Assembly: GCA_048497495.1 (NCBI GenBank)
Contig: JAFHCF010000104.1
Span: forward strand, 1-8,537
Source: JAFHCF01 sp048497495
GTDB lineage: Bacteria > Pseudomonadota > Alphaproteobacteria > Rhizobiales > Ancalomicrobiaceae
Direction: 5' to 3'
Length of the DNA stretch: 8,537 nt
Position numbers and translations under genes: made by a program. The stretch's first letter is position 1. Every line of letters begins with the position of its first letter. Positions 1 to 5,626 of the stretch are shown piece after piece. A model generated the notes under the pieces. It did not search any database, was not told the origin of the DNA, and saw nothing but the letters and a program-made list of their open reading frames with translations.

Positions 1-48
1 CGCGCCGCGCCCCTCGGTCTCTCGTTCTTCGACCGACCGGCGGCCGGA

Positions 49-188
49 CCCCTTCTCCCCTGGCGGGAGAAGGGGGCGCGAAGCGCCGGATGAGGGGGCG
101 GGGCGTCGCCTCCCGCGCCGAGCGAATGGCGAGTCACAGACCCCTCATCCGCCCTTCGGGCACCTTCTCCCGCAAGGGGAGAAGGGGG
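49..188. repeat. Composite palindromic repeat: two inverted copies of a CCTTCTCCC/GGGAGAAGG hairpin element
   Basis: Copy one has an 11-bp perfect hairpin (CCCCTTCTCCC at 49-59, GGGAGAAGGGG at 65-75, 5-nt loop) followed by CGGATGAGGGG at 87-97. Copy two is the same module inverted: CCCCTCATCCG at 141-151, then a hairpin with 9-bp arms at 163-171 and 177-185. The pair therefore forms a large imperfect palindrome of about 140 bp around an unrelated centre (98-140). The module resembles short palindromic repeats dispersed through Hyphomicrobiales intergenic regions (recalled, not searched). A similar hairpin occurs at 3368-3390, and split halves occur at the ends of the 6588-6832 element. It lies downstream of the cbbP stop and could act on mRNA 3' ends, but neither strand has the U-tract of an intrinsic terminator. 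Confidence 0.8.
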
Positions 189-207
189 AGATCGCGGCAC
201 CACCTCC

Positions 208-250
208 AGAGCGATTTCCGGACTGATTCAGTCCGGTCGGAACATGCTCT
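208..250. repeat. Nested dyad with 19-nt palindrome downstream of cbbP
   Basis: The core CCGGACTGATTCAGTCCGG (218-236) has perfect 9-bp arms around one central base. It sits inside an outer dyad: AGAGC (208-212) pairs with GCTCT (246-250), and TTCC (216-219) is complementary to GGAA (239-242), giving 10 of 12 matches over the outer arms. It starts 43 bp past the cbbP stop codon, so it could be a 3'-end structure of the cbb transcript. No run of T follows it in either direction, so an intrinsic terminator is not supported. A dispersed Hyphomicrobiales repeat is equally plausible. Positions 251-292 show nothing further, and 1-48 hold no recognisable feature. Confidence 0.7.
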
Positions 251-292
251 GACCACGGCATCGCGGCCGCGGCGGCCCCTCACGCCCTCGTC

Positions 293-1168
293 TCACATCG
301 AGCGGCGGCGGCGGTCGACGAGTTGCATGATCATCGGCGTCAGGATCAGCTGCATGGCGATGTCGAGCTTGCCGCCCGGGATGACGATCGAGTTCGCCCG
401 GCTCATGAAGCTGTCGTGGATCATCGACAGGAGATAGGGGAAGTCGATGCCGCGCGGGTTCTTGAAGCGGATCACCACGATGCTCTCGTCGGGGGTCGGG
501 ATCGACCGGGCGACGAACGGGTTCGAGGTGTCGACCGTCGGCACGCGCTGGAAGTTGACGTCGGTCTGGCTGAACTGCGGCGTGATGATGCGGACATAGT
601 CCGGCATGCGGCGCAGGATGGTGTCGGTCACCGCTTCGGTCGAATAGCCACGGGTCGCCTTGTCGCGGTGGAGCTTCTGGATCCACTCCAGATTGATCAC
701 CGGGACGACGCCGATCTTGAAGTCGGCGTGCTGGGCGATGTTGATCTCATCGGTGACGACGGCGCCGTGCAGGCCTTCGTAGAAGAGCAGGTCCGAGCCG
801 GGCTCGAGATCGCGCCATTCGGTGAAGGTGCCGGGCTTCGCGCCGTACTTCTCCGCTTCTTCCGCGTCGTGGATGTAGGTCCGGGTCTTGCCGGTGCCGG
901 TGGTGGCATAGGAGCGGAAGGACTCCTCGAGCTCGGCGAGCAGGTTCGCATCCTCGCCGAAATGGGAGAAGTGCTGGTCGCCGGTGGTCCCCTTCTCGGC
1001 CATCACCCGCCGCATGTCGAGGCGGTCGAAGCGGTGGAAGGCGTCGCCCTCGATGTTGGCGGAGACCACGCCCTCGCGCCGGAAGATCTGGTCGAAGGTG
1101 CGCTTGACCGAGGTGGTGCCGGCGCCTGACGACCCGGTGACGGAAATGATCGGATGCTTGACCGACAT
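293..1168 (-). CDS. cbbP: Phosphoribulokinase, proteobacterial (class I) type
   Basis: This 291-residue enzyme phosphorylates ribulose-5-phosphate with ATP to give ribulose-1,5-bisphosphate, the RuBisCO substrate; it is cytosolic. Length matches the octameric bacterial family. The P-loop is GSSGAGTTS at residues 12-20. Residues known from the Rhodobacter sphaeroides enzyme appear at the same numbers: D42 (catalytic base) in EGDAFHR, H45, R49, E131 in YEGLHG, K165, R168 and R173. R234 and R257, tied to allosteric NADH activation in that enzyme, are also present, so NADH activation and AMP inhibition are expected (inference). The start is supported by GGAGG at 1178-1182, nine bases upstream. 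It is the last gene of the cbb operon, 77 bp after cbbF; the protein ends in a basic tail, DRRRRSM. No cbbT follows; repeats do. Confidence 0.98.
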   Translation of the reverse strand: MSVKHPIISVTGSSGAGTTSVKRTFDQIFRREGVVSANIEGDAFHRFDRLDMRRVMAEKGTTGDQHFSHFGEDANLLAELEESFRSYATTGTGKTRTYIHDAEEAEKYGAKPGTFTEWRDLEPGSDLLFYEGLHGAVVTDEINIAQHADFKIGVVPVINLEWIQKLHRDKATRGYSTEAVTDTILRRMPDYVRIITPQFSQTDVNFQRVPTVDTSNPFVARSIPTPDESIVVIRFKNPRGIDFPYLLSMIHDSFMSRANSIVIPGGKLDIAMQLILTPMIMQLVDRRRRSM

Positions 1169-1183
1169 GGGAACGTTCCTCCG

Positions 1184-1239
1184 CCCGTGTTCGACGCACG
1201 GGTCTTTCGAATGCGATGGCTCGGCGATAACGACGAGCC
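1184..1239. other. Two hairpins in the cbbF-cbbP gap
   Basis: The 77-bp gap between the cbbF stop and cbbP start contains two perfect 6-bp stems: CCCGTG (1184-1189) with CACGGG (1197-1202), 7-nt loop, and GGCTCG (1218-1223) with CGAGCC (1234-1239), 10-nt loop. The first ends just upstream of the cbbP Shine-Dalgarno (1178-1182 on the minus strand). They may shield mRNA ends or tune cbbP translation; this is inference. No U-tract is present, so these do not look like terminators. Confidence 0.5.
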
Positions 1240-1245
1240 GGGCGA

Positions 1246-2304
1246 TCAGGCGGTGAGCAGGCCGCGACGGGAGAACAACGGCGATTTATCACCCCAGTTG
1301 AGGTCGCTCGCCAGATAACGCTCGACCCGTTCGACCTTGACCTTCGAACCGAAGATCAGGGGCACGCGCTGGTGAAGCCGCTCGGGCACGATGTCGAGCA
1401 CCGAGTTCTTGCCGTCGCTCGCCCGTCCGCCGGCCTGTTCCATCAGGAAGCCGATCGGCGCCGCCTCGTAGACCAGTCGCAGGCGGCCGGCGGCGTAGCC
1501 CTTCCGCGCGTCGCCGGGATAGAGGTAGATGCCGCCGCGCACGAAGATGCGGTGGGCTTCCGCCACCATCGAGGCGATCCAGCGCATGTTGAAGTCGGCC
1601 GAGCGCGGGCCGTCCTTGCCGGCGACGAGATCGTCGACATAGGCGCGGACGCGGTCGTCCCAATGCCGATAGTTCGACATGTTGATGGCGAATTCGCGCG
1701 CCTCGGGCGGCACCTTCATGCCGGCATCGGTGCGGACGAACTTCCGCCGCTCCGGATCGAGGACGTAGAGTTCGGCGCCCTCGCCGATGGTGAGCACCAT
1801 CGCCACATGCGGCCCGTAGACGACGTAGCCGGCGGCGAGCTGCTCGCTGCCCGGGCGCATGAACGCCTCGTCGGAGGCCGGATCGATACGGGCGACGCGC
1901 GGGCGGATCGAGAAGATGGTGCCGACCGAGACGTTGGTGTCGATGTTGGAGGAGCCGTCGAGCGGATCGACGGCGACGAGGAGCGTCCCCTCCGGGTCGA
2001 GCGCCAGCGCGTGGTCGGCCTCCTCCGAGGCCAAGGCCGCCACGGGCGCGGCGCGCAGGGCCTCGGCGATGATGTTGTCGCAGATGACGTCGAGTTCCTT
2101 CTGGACGTCGCCGCCGCCGTTGTCCTGCTCGCGCGAGGCGCCGAGCGCGCCGGCGAGCGGACCGGACGCCACCAGTCGCGCGATGTCGGCGCAGGCTCGG
2201 GCGAGCACGTTCACCGTCGTGGCGACGGCGCCACGAGTGGAATCCTCACCGGCCCAGGCGTCGAGACGCGCGGCGAGATCGAGGGGGCGATTTTCTTCGA
2301 CCAT
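1246..2304 (-). CDS. cbbF: Class I fructose-1,6-bisphosphatase
   Basis: This 352-residue protein hydrolyses fructose-1,6-bisphosphate to fructose-6-phosphate; bacterial CbbF enzymes often also act on sedoheptulose-1,7-bisphosphate. The metal-binding motif DPLDGSS is at residues 113-119, preceded by the acidic pair E94-E95. The family active-site signature is present as GRLRLVYEAAPIG at 273-285, with the catalytic-region glutamate at 280. Substrate-side motifs NMSNYRHW (208-215) and RGGIYLYPGD (256-265) are intact. Length is normal for class I. The start has GAGG at 2313-2316, eight bases upstream. The gene follows cbbX after a 56-bp AT-rich gap and precedes cbbP. A housekeeping fbp is possible by sequence alone, but position inside the cbb operon makes cbbF the natural name. 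Confidence 0.97.
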   Translation of the reverse strand: MVEENRPLDLAARLDAWAGEDSTRGAVATTVNVLARACADIARLVASGPLAGALGASREQDNGGGDVQKELDVICDNIIAEALRAAPVAALASEEADHALALDPEGTLLVAVDPLDGSSNIDTNVSVGTIFSIRPRVARIDPASDEAFMRPGSEQLAAGYVVYGPHVAMVLTIGEGAELYVLDPERRKFVRTDAGMKVPPEAREFAINMSNYRHWDDRVRAYVDDLVAGKDGPRSADFNMRWIASMVAEAHRIFVRGGIYLYPGDARKGYAAGRLRLVYEAAPIGFLMEQAGGRASDGKNSVLDIVPERLHQRVPLIFGSKVKVERVERYLASDLNWGDKSPLFSRRGLLTA

Positions 2305-2360
2305 GACTTTAACCTCGTGGCGTTTCCATTTGTATTTATTAGTTTTTTTATAGTTCTACT
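2305..2360 (-). promoter_or_regulatory. AT-rich island between cbbX and cbbF
   Basis: I count 17 G or C in these 56 bases (about 30%), against roughly two-thirds GC in flanking genes. In the operon's sense direction the 5' part reads as an A/U-rich leader with a seven-A run (2344-2350 on the plus strand is TTTTTTT) and TATAAA near the cbbX stop. The cbbF Shine-Dalgarno GAGG lies at 2313-2316. I see no convincing -35 box paired with TATAAA. An unstructured A/U-rich segment would suit RNase E cleavage or a translation-enhancing leader for cbbF; an internal promoter is the alternative. Confidence 0.45.
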
Positions 2361-3281
2361 TCATTTTCCGGTGAGCACGCGACTCGATCGGATTTCGTCG
2401 GCGGTGATCGTCGACAGGAGGTCGGCGTCGACCATGCCGCCCTGTTCGAAGAGCCGGATCGCCTGGCGCAGGCGGGCGCGGTCGAAGGCGTTGCGGATCG
2501 AGCGGGCATTGGCGAAGTCCGACTGCGAGCGCCGCGCCGTGATGTATTCGCGCAGCGCGACGCGGGCGCCCTCGTCGAAGTGGTAGCCCTCCTTCGCCGC
2601 GATCATCTCGGCGATCTCGTAGAGTTCGCCGTTGGTGTAGTCGGGGAAGTCGATGTGATGGGCGATGCGCGAGCGGAAGCCCGGGTTGGCGGAGAAGAAG
2701 GTCGTCATCCGGTCGGCATAGCCGGCGAGAATGACGACGAGATCGTCGCGCTGGTTCTCCATCACCTGGAGCAGGATCTCGATCGCCTCCTGGCCGTAGT
2801 CCTTCTCGTTCTCCGGCCGGTAGAGGTAATAGGCCTCGTCGATGAACAGCACGCCGCCCATCGCCCGCTTCAGGACTTCCTTGGTCTTGGGCGCGGTATG
2901 GCCGATGTACTGGCCGACGAGATCGTCGCGGGTCACCGAGACGAGATGGCCTTTGCGGACATAACCGAGGCGATGGAGGATGCCGGCCATCCTCAGCGCC
3001 ACCGTGGTCTTGCCGGTGCCGGGATTGCCGGTGAAGGCCATGTGCAGCGTCGGCGCCGAGGCCTCGAGCCCGAGTTCGCGCCGCGCCTTGGTCACCAGGA
3101 GATAGGCGGCGATCTCGCGGATACGGTTCTTGACCGGCTGCAGGCCGATCAGGTCGCGGTCGAGTTCGGCGAGCAACGGGCCGATCTCGCTCTCGCGATA
3201 CATGGCGGCGAGGTCGAGCTTCGCCGCGGGGGCGGCGGCGGGCGTCTCGTTGTCGAGCGTCGGGTCAGGAAGCAAGGACAT
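2361..3281 (-). CDS. cbbX: CbbX, AAA+ red-type RuBisCO activase
   Basis: This 306-residue AAA+ protein forms a hexamer that engages the C-terminal tail of red-type RuBisCO large subunits and remodels the active site to release inhibitory sugar phosphates, using ATP and stimulated by ribulose-1,5-bisphosphate in R. sphaeroides. Visible motifs: Walker A GNPGTGKT (85-92), pore-loop YIG (125-127), Walker B VLFIDEA (144-150), sensor-1 region ILAGYADRM (184-192), candidate arginine fingers in GFRSRI (201-206), and sensor-2 region NARSIRNAFDRA (258-269). The N-terminal ~20 residues are a Pro/Ala-rich linker. The start has GAGG at 3290-3293, eight bases upstream. It lies 276 bp downstream of cbbS, across a repeat cluster, and matches the form IC CbbL/CbbS encoded upstream. 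Confidence 0.98.
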   Translation of the reverse strand: MSLLPDPTLDNETPAAAPAAKLDLAAMYRESEIGPLLAELDRDLIGLQPVKNRIREIAAYLLVTKARRELGLEASAPTLHMAFTGNPGTGKTTVALRMAGILHRLGYVRKGHLVSVTRDDLVGQYIGHTAPKTKEVLKRAMGGVLFIDEAYYLYRPENEKDYGQEAIEILLQVMENQRDDLVVILAGYADRMTTFFSANPGFRSRIAHHIDFPDYTNGELYEIAEMIAAKEGYHFDEGARVALREYITARRSQSDFANARSIRNAFDRARLRQAIRLFEQGGMVDADLLSTITADEIRSSRVLTGK

Positions 3282-3350
3282 CGATCGAACCTCGTCTCGC
3301 GGATCGCTCCGCCTCTACCTGTCCAGCGGCACCGAGATGCCGGCGGTCTT

Positions 3351-3497
3351 CCGGGCCGAGCCCGGCTCCTTCTCCCGCGGGGGGAGAAGGGAAGCCCGTG
3401 GCATCGGAGAGGGACGTTCCACTTCCCCTCCTCGTCATCGCCGGGCTCGACCCGGCAACCCATGACGCCTCGCCGGGTCCCCGGGCCGAGCCCGGGG
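3351..3497. repeat. Palindromic repeat cluster in the cbbS-cbbX gap
   Basis: The 276-bp gap is unusually long for this operon and is filled with GC-rich dyads. CCGGGCCGAGCCCGG occurs twice as a direct repeat (3351-3365 and 3481-3495), each copy self-complementary. A CCTTCTCCC/GGGAGAAGG hairpin lies at 3368-3376/3382-3390, the same family as the 49-188 element. At 3433-3467 CGTCAT and ATGACG enclose a GCCGGG-CTCGA-CCCGGC hairpin. At 3479-3497 CCCCGGG and CCCGGGG form a 7-bp stem with a 5-nt loop. The 3433-3497 segment resembles the dispersed GTCATnGCCGGG...CCCGGC...ATGAC repeats of Hyphomicrobiales (recalled, not searched). No U-tract follows any stem, so read-through into cbbX is expected, perhaps reduced. 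Confidence 0.8.
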
Positions 3498-3544
3498 TTG
3501 ACGGGGTGGAGGGTTGGGAGCCCCTTCGCCGCCGTCGAACGACC

Positions 3545-3556
3545 GGGGTAATCCCC
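3545..3556 (-). other. Hairpin directly after the cbbS stop codon
   Basis: GGGG (3545-3548), TAAT (3549-3552) and CCCC (3553-3556) form a short stem beginning one base past the cbbS stop codon. With the stronger stem at 3479-3497 it would give the cbbLS part of the mRNA a structured 3' border. It lacks a following U-tract, so it is a candidate stabiliser or pause site rather than a proven terminator. Confidence 0.35.
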
Positions 3557-3557
3557 C

Positions 3558-3950
3558 TCAGGCCGTGATGCGGCGCACCGCGTAGCGCTGGACGCGACCC
3601 TCGCCCTCGACCCGATCGAGGGCGAAGCGGGTCTCCACCGGCGGGCGATGGGCGATGAAGGAGAGACGGATGGTCTCCCAGCCGCGGGTGCTGTCGAAGG
3701 CGTTGATGCGGATGTAGGTGTTCGGCAGGGCGGTGCGCGCCGCCTTGAGCTCCATCATGACGCCGGCGGCGTCCTGGAGGTCGAACATCGGCATGCCCCA
3801 CATGTCCCAATAGGTGTTGCGGGGATGGGGATCGTCGGTGGTCTCGATGCTCACCGCCCAGCCCTGGGAGAGGGCATATTCGACCTGGGCCGAAATCTGG
3901 GTGTCGGTCAGGTCGGGCAGGAAGGAGAAGGCGCCTTGGGTCAGTCTCAT
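3558..3950 (-). CDS. cbbS: RuBisCO small subunit, form IC (red type)
   Basis: This 130-residue protein caps the L8 core of the L8S8 RuBisCO holoenzyme. The conserved block YWDMWGMPMFDLQD (47-60) and the GWETIRLSFIAHRP segment (90-103) identify it. The C-terminal extension after about residue 98 (through RVQRYAVRRITA) is the hallmark of form IC/ID small subunits: these extra hairpins fill the central solvent channel and assist assembly without dedicated chaperones. The start has GGGGAG at 3960-3965, nine bases upstream. It follows cbbL after 98 bp containing two hairpins, one of which overlaps this ribosome-binding site. The reading frame is intact and length normal for the subtype. Confidence 0.98.
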   Translation of the reverse strand: MRLTQGAFSFLPDLTDTQISAQVEYALSQGWAVSIETTDDPHPRNTYWDMWGMPMFDLQDAAGVMMELKAARTALPNTYIRINAFDSTRGWETIRLSFIAHRPPVETRFALDRVEGEGRVQRYAVRRITA

Positions 3951-3962
3951 GGGTCAAGTCTC

Positions 3963-3974
3963 CCCGATATCGGG
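3963..3974 (-). promoter_or_regulatory. Palindrome overlapping the cbbS ribosome-binding site
   Basis: CCCGATATCGGG is a perfect 12-bp palindrome. In the cbbL-cbbS mRNA it can fold as CCCG-AUAU-CGGG, and its 3' arm shares three bases with the cbbS Shine-Dalgarno GGGGAG (3960-3965). A four-pair stem is weak alone, so control of cbbS translation is only a possibility; it would be opened by ribosomes finishing cbbL or stabilised by a ligand or protein. Confidence 0.4.
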
Positions 3975-3994
3975 TGAAGGAGGGGCCGGGCGGC

Positions 3995-4031
3995 GATCCG
4001 TCGGCGCCGGTGCGAGGCCGGTCGACGGATC
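3995..4031 (-). other. Strong stem-loop between cbbL and cbbS
   Basis: GATCCGTCG (3995-4003) and CGACGGATC (4023-4031) are perfect 9-bp arms around a 19-nt loop that itself contains two CCGG blocks able to pair. It begins 18 bp past the cbbL stop. Such a structure commonly protects the upstream message from 3'-to-5' decay, which would favour cbbL mRNA abundance; that role is inferred. No U-tract follows it. Confidence 0.55.
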
Positions 4032-4048
4032 CGCGTCGGGCGCGAGGC

Positions 4049-5515
4049 TCAGCTGACGGAAGCGGTCGGCACGTAGTCCGAGGTGTCGGTCGACGCGTAG
4101 TCGAAGGTGACGTTGCCCCAGGTCGTGAGCGCCGCCTCGAGCGGCTTGCACCATTTGGCGGCGGTGCGCAGGATCTCCGGACCCTCGGCCATGATGTCGC
4201 GGCCCTCGTTGCGGGCTAGAACCATGGTCTCCATGGCGACGCGGTTGGCGATGGCGCCGGCCTGGATGCCCATCGGGTGGCCGATGGTGCCGCCGCCGAA
4301 CTGCATCACCACGTCGTCGCCGAAGAGGTGGAGAAGCTGGTGCATCTGACCGGCGTGGATGCCGCCGGACGCCACCGGCATGACCTTGCGCAGGTCGCAC
4401 CAATCCTGCTCGAAGAAGATGCCGCGCTGCAGGTCGACCATGTTCTTGGTCTCGCGGCAGACGTTGTAGTAGCCCTGCACGGTCATCGGATCGCCCTCGA
4501 GCTTGCCGACGGCGGTGCCGGTGTGGAGGTGATCGACGCCGGCCAGACGCAGCCACTTGGCGATGACGCGGAACGACACGCCGTGGTTCTTCTGGCGGGT
4601 GTAGGTGCCGTGACCGGCGCGATGCATGTGCAGGATCATGTCGTTGGCGCGGCACCACTCGGCCATGGACTGGATCGCGGTCCAGCCGATGACGAGGTCG
4701 ACCATGACCACGACCGAACCCAACTCCTTGGCGAACTGGGCGCGACGGTACATTTCCTCCATCGTGCCGGCGGTGATGTTGAGGTAGTGGCCCTTGGTCT
4801 CGCCGGTGGCGGCGGTCGCCCGCATCACCCCTTCCATGCAGTAGAGGAAGCGGTCGCGCCAGTGCATGAACTGCTGCGAGTTGATGTTCTCGTCGTCCTT
4901 GGTGAAGTCGAGGCCACCGGCCAGCCCCTCGTAGACGACGCGGCCGTAGTTCTTGCCCGACAGACCGAGCTTCGGCTTGATGGTGGCGCCGAGCAGCGGA
5001 CGGCCGAACTTGTCGAGGCGCTCGCGCTCGACGACGATGCCGGTCGGCGGGCCCTTGAAGGTCTTGACGTAGGCCGGCGGGAAGTACATGTCCTCGAGCC
5101 GGGCGGCCTTCAGCGGCTTGAACGAGAAGACGTTGCCGATGATCGAGGCGGTGAGGTTGGCGATCGAGCCTTCCTCGAACAGCACCAGGTCATAGGCGAC
5201 CCAGCAGAAGTACTGGCCCGGCTGGCCCGGGACCGGATCGACCTTGTAGGCCTTGGCGCGGTAGCTGTCGCAAGCCGTCAGGCGGTCGGTCCACACCACC
5301 GTCCAGGTGGCGGTCGAGCTCTCGCCGGCGACGGCGGCGGCGGCCTCGATCGGGTCGACGCCCTCCTGCGGGGTGATGCGGAACAGTGCCTGGAGATCGG
5401 TCGCCTTGGGCACGTAGTCGCCGTCCCAGTAGCCCATCTGGGCGTACTTGAGGACGCCGGCGGCGTAACGCTTCTTGCCTTCCAGCTTGGTCTGGGGCTT
5501 TTCCTGAACGGTCAT
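4049..5515 (-). CDS. cbbL: RuBisCO large subunit, form IC (red type)
   Basis: This 488-residue catalytic subunit carboxylates (or oxygenates) ribulose-1,5-bisphosphate. Active-site elements are complete: catalytic K180 and K182 in TIKPKLGL, the carbamylated K206 with metal ligands D208 and E209 in GGLDFTKDDE (200-209), H298-R299 in HMHRAGHG, loop-6 K338 in GTAVGKLEGD (333-342), S383 in VASGG, and the phosphate-binding FGGGT (406-410). The RAGHGTYTRQKNHG stretch and the N-terminal sequence are of the red-type form IC lineage, agreeing with CbbX and the long CbbS. The exposed tail (about 475-488, ending YVPTASVS) is the part CbbX is known to pull. The start has GGAG at 5523-5526, seven bases upstream. 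It is the first gene of the cbb operon, divergent from cbbR. Confidence 0.99.
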   Translation of the reverse strand: MTVQEKPQTKLEGKKRYAAGVLKYAQMGYWDGDYVPKATDLQALFRITPQEGVDPIEAAAAVAGESSTATWTVVWTDRLTACDSYRAKAYKVDPVPGQPGQYFCWVAYDLVLFEEGSIANLTASIIGNVFSFKPLKAARLEDMYFPPAYVKTFKGPPTGIVVERERLDKFGRPLLGATIKPKLGLSGKNYGRVVYEGLAGGLDFTKDDENINSQQFMHWRDRFLYCMEGVMRATAATGETKGHYLNITAGTMEEMYRRAQFAKELGSVVVMVDLVIGWTAIQSMAEWCRANDMILHMHRAGHGTYTRQKNHGVSFRVIAKWLRLAGVDHLHTGTAVGKLEGDPMTVQGYYNVCRETKNMVDLQRGIFFEQDWCDLRKVMPVASGGIHAGQMHQLLHLFGDDVVMQFGGGTIGHPMGIQAGAIANRVAMETMVLARNEGRDIMAEGPEILRTAAKWCKPLEAALTTWGNVTFDYASTDTSDYVPTASVS

Positions 5516-5626
5516 CGGGGCGCTCCCTCACTCTTGCGTATTCTTGGTGTGAGCGAAGATTGCCTCTTTTATCGAATTAAAGAAATTTGTATTTTCTTAC
5601 GCCCGCATTCAGATAAACTGAATTCC
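5516..5626. promoter_or_regulatory. Divergent cbbL-cbbR control region
   Basis: These 111 bp separate the cbbL and cbbR start codons and must carry both promoters unless transcription starts elsewhere. The cbbR-proximal 66 bp are about one-third GC. Apart from the CbbR-type dyad at 5607-5623, there is a second inverted repeat AAGAAA-TTTGTAT-TTTCTT at 5580-5598. TTTAAT (5581-5576, minus strand) is a possible cbbL -10 box but has no good -35 partner at 17 bp, as is usual for activator-dependent promoters. No -10/-35 pair for cbbR stands out. Confidence 0.7.
5607..5623. promoter_or_regulatory. Predicted CbbR operator (LysR T-N11-A / TNA-N7-TNA dyad)
   Basis: ATTCAG-ATAAA-CTGAAT is a perfect dyad with 6-bp arms. 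It contains TCA (5609-5611), seven bases, then TGA (5619-5621), which fits the TNA-N7-TNA consensus for CbbR sites. It is the only such pair with N7 spacing in the 111-bp region. It ends three bases before the cbbR ATG and about 90 bp upstream of the cbbL ATG, a suitable place for a high-affinity activator site for cbbL and for autoregulation of cbbR. Binding is inferred. Confidence 0.7.

Noticed and set aside
90..437. 115-residue plus-strand open frame over the left repeats
   Set aside because: Its N-terminal half is translated palindromic repeat and the rest is antisense to cbbP.
1372..2586. 404-residue plus-strand open frame across cbbF and cbbX
   Set aside because: It is antisense to two well-supported genes and crosses their AT-rich junction; composition is that of a shadow frame.
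3479..3556. Intrinsic terminator after cbbS
   Set aside because: The stems are strong but lack a following U-tract on the transcribed strand, and cbbX downstream is intact and co-oriented.
4277..5626. Long open frame on the plus strand upstream of and continuous with cbbR
   Set aside because: It is antisense to cbbL, has the Val/Leu/His/Asp/Arg-rich composition of a GC-rich shadow frame and no recognisable domain. CbbR starts cleanly at 5627.
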